The translations under genes were made by a program, and so were the position numbers. Shown here one piece after another: positions 63,166-64,000 of a DNA stretch of 64,000 bases. Location: assembly GCF_021155775.2 (NCBI RefSeq), contig NC_060236.1, forward strand, positions 6,245,087-6,309,086. Reading direction: 5' to 3'. Below the pieces are notes generated by a model. It was not told the origin of the DNA, searched no databases, and saw only the letters and a program-made list of their open reading frames with translations. How positions within the stretch are numbered: position 1 is the stretch's first letter; each line of letters opens with the position of its first letter. Source of the stretch: Neodiprion pinetum (lineage: Eukaryota > Arthropoda > Insecta > Hymenoptera > Diprionidae).

Positions 63166-64000
63166 AATGCATTCTCCATATTTCAAAATTGACAAACTTG
63201 TTTAATTCGTTAACCGTTCGCACAATCTGTTGAACGTGAGATAGACAGCAGTGGAAATTTTGGTGAACTCGCGATCACGGACAGAGAGAAATAGGTGGGG
63301 ACAAGAATTCGTGACTCTGATAATACCGTCGTAGGTAAGACCTGTAAGGCTGAAACAGCACAGCTGAGAAGCAAGGTTAAAACGCGAAGGTGAAGAGAGA
63401 GGGAGAGAGAGAGAGAGAGAGGAAGATTGAAGGGGGTAAAGCAATTCACTCTACAAGTTTATCGATTCAAACTGACATTTACGGGCGAGTCTTCATTGTT
63501 ATATACGAATCACATATAATACCCGAGTTGAGAAAATTTGTTAAACTTGGTTCGATAATCTTGTTTCGTTTCATTTCCTTTCATCTTTATCTTCTATTAG
63601 CCTACGCAAAATAAGTCGTTAATAGAGCTCAACTCGAATAGAATCCGCACATCTCGTACGTTTAACAATTAATTATCATAATAACGATCGTATCGTTGTA
63701 TGTTCGAGTAAAATTTAAAGTTAGATTCGAGTTTCCCTTCAACTGAGTATTTGAATGAATTTTTTTTTCCATTTTTAGTGGTGCACAATGCAGTGCAAGA
63801 CAAAATAATGATGACATATTTTTTGTTTTTCGTTAAAAATGATAATTTTTCATGTTATAAGTGATTTAATTTCACTGATTTTAATATATATATAGATACA
63901 TATTAACATGGGTGATGTCACAGTGCTATAGTTTTCAATCTGTTATATTAATGGCAATTTCTATTCATTCGAAAAAATAAAAAAATACGTCCAAAACATT
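63166..64000. other. non-coding sequence at the right edge
   Basis: Holds a (GA)n microsatellite (about 63393-63421) and AT-rich DNA. The open frames overlapping the repeat are artefacts of it. A gene beginning beyond the edge cannot be excluded. Confidence 0.4.
63393..63421. repeat. (GA)n microsatellite
   Basis: GA dinucleotides with a GGG interruption. Confidence 0.85.

Noticed and set aside
63202..63449. Ser/Leu repeat frames on the minus strand
   Set aside because: They are translations of the GA/CT microsatellite.

Overview
The window looks like nuclear DNA from an insect. Coding exons are GC-rich, short and separated by GT-AG introns. They sit in AT-rich sequence full of homopolymers, simple repeats and small inverted-repeat (foldback) transposons. 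One clear ortholog, mitochondrial ribosomal protein S21, is of animal type. I cannot name the species; a hymenopteran such as a sawfly is only an impression.

The main content is a tandem array of three related genes on the + strand: gene A (6591-7472), gene B (exons 19331-19522, 19599-19743, 21056-21345) and gene C (exons 39304-39471, 41928-42187, 43029-43128). Each encodes a small protein with a basic or polar N-terminus and two closely spaced transmembrane segments. All three share a core around the first membrane segment and the same start arrangement: a splice acceptor, one nucleotide, then ATG. This implies unseen 5' exons. B and C share a phase-0 intron just before the membrane core; A is intronless in its coding region. 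Gene C has an in-frame, protein-like 49-codon extension beyond its TAG stop, ending in a PDZ-ligand-like tail. It is a candidate for stop-codon readthrough. Each gene is followed by about 7 kb of very AT-rich sequence that may be long 3'UTR.

Near the right side is a compact pair of unrelated genes: a possible 78-aa two-membrane-segment protein (51073-51413) and mRpS21 (51901-52170). Both have AATAAA signals shortly after their stops. A GC-rich island at 30345-30629 could hold a terminal exon on the minus strand.

The rest is non-coding as far as I can see. It carries at least eight inverted-repeat or dispersed repeat families: four copies of one GC-tipped foldback, three copies of a GGCATTCCA-ended family, a CACTGAG-ended MITE with partial copies, a CAGGGTGGCCACA family in opposite orientations, and several single foldbacks. 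Two insertions lie in the second introns of genes B and C. Upstream of gene B there is a run of nuclear-receptor-type half-sites at exact 10-bp steps. No rRNA, convincing tRNA or CRISPR array was seen.
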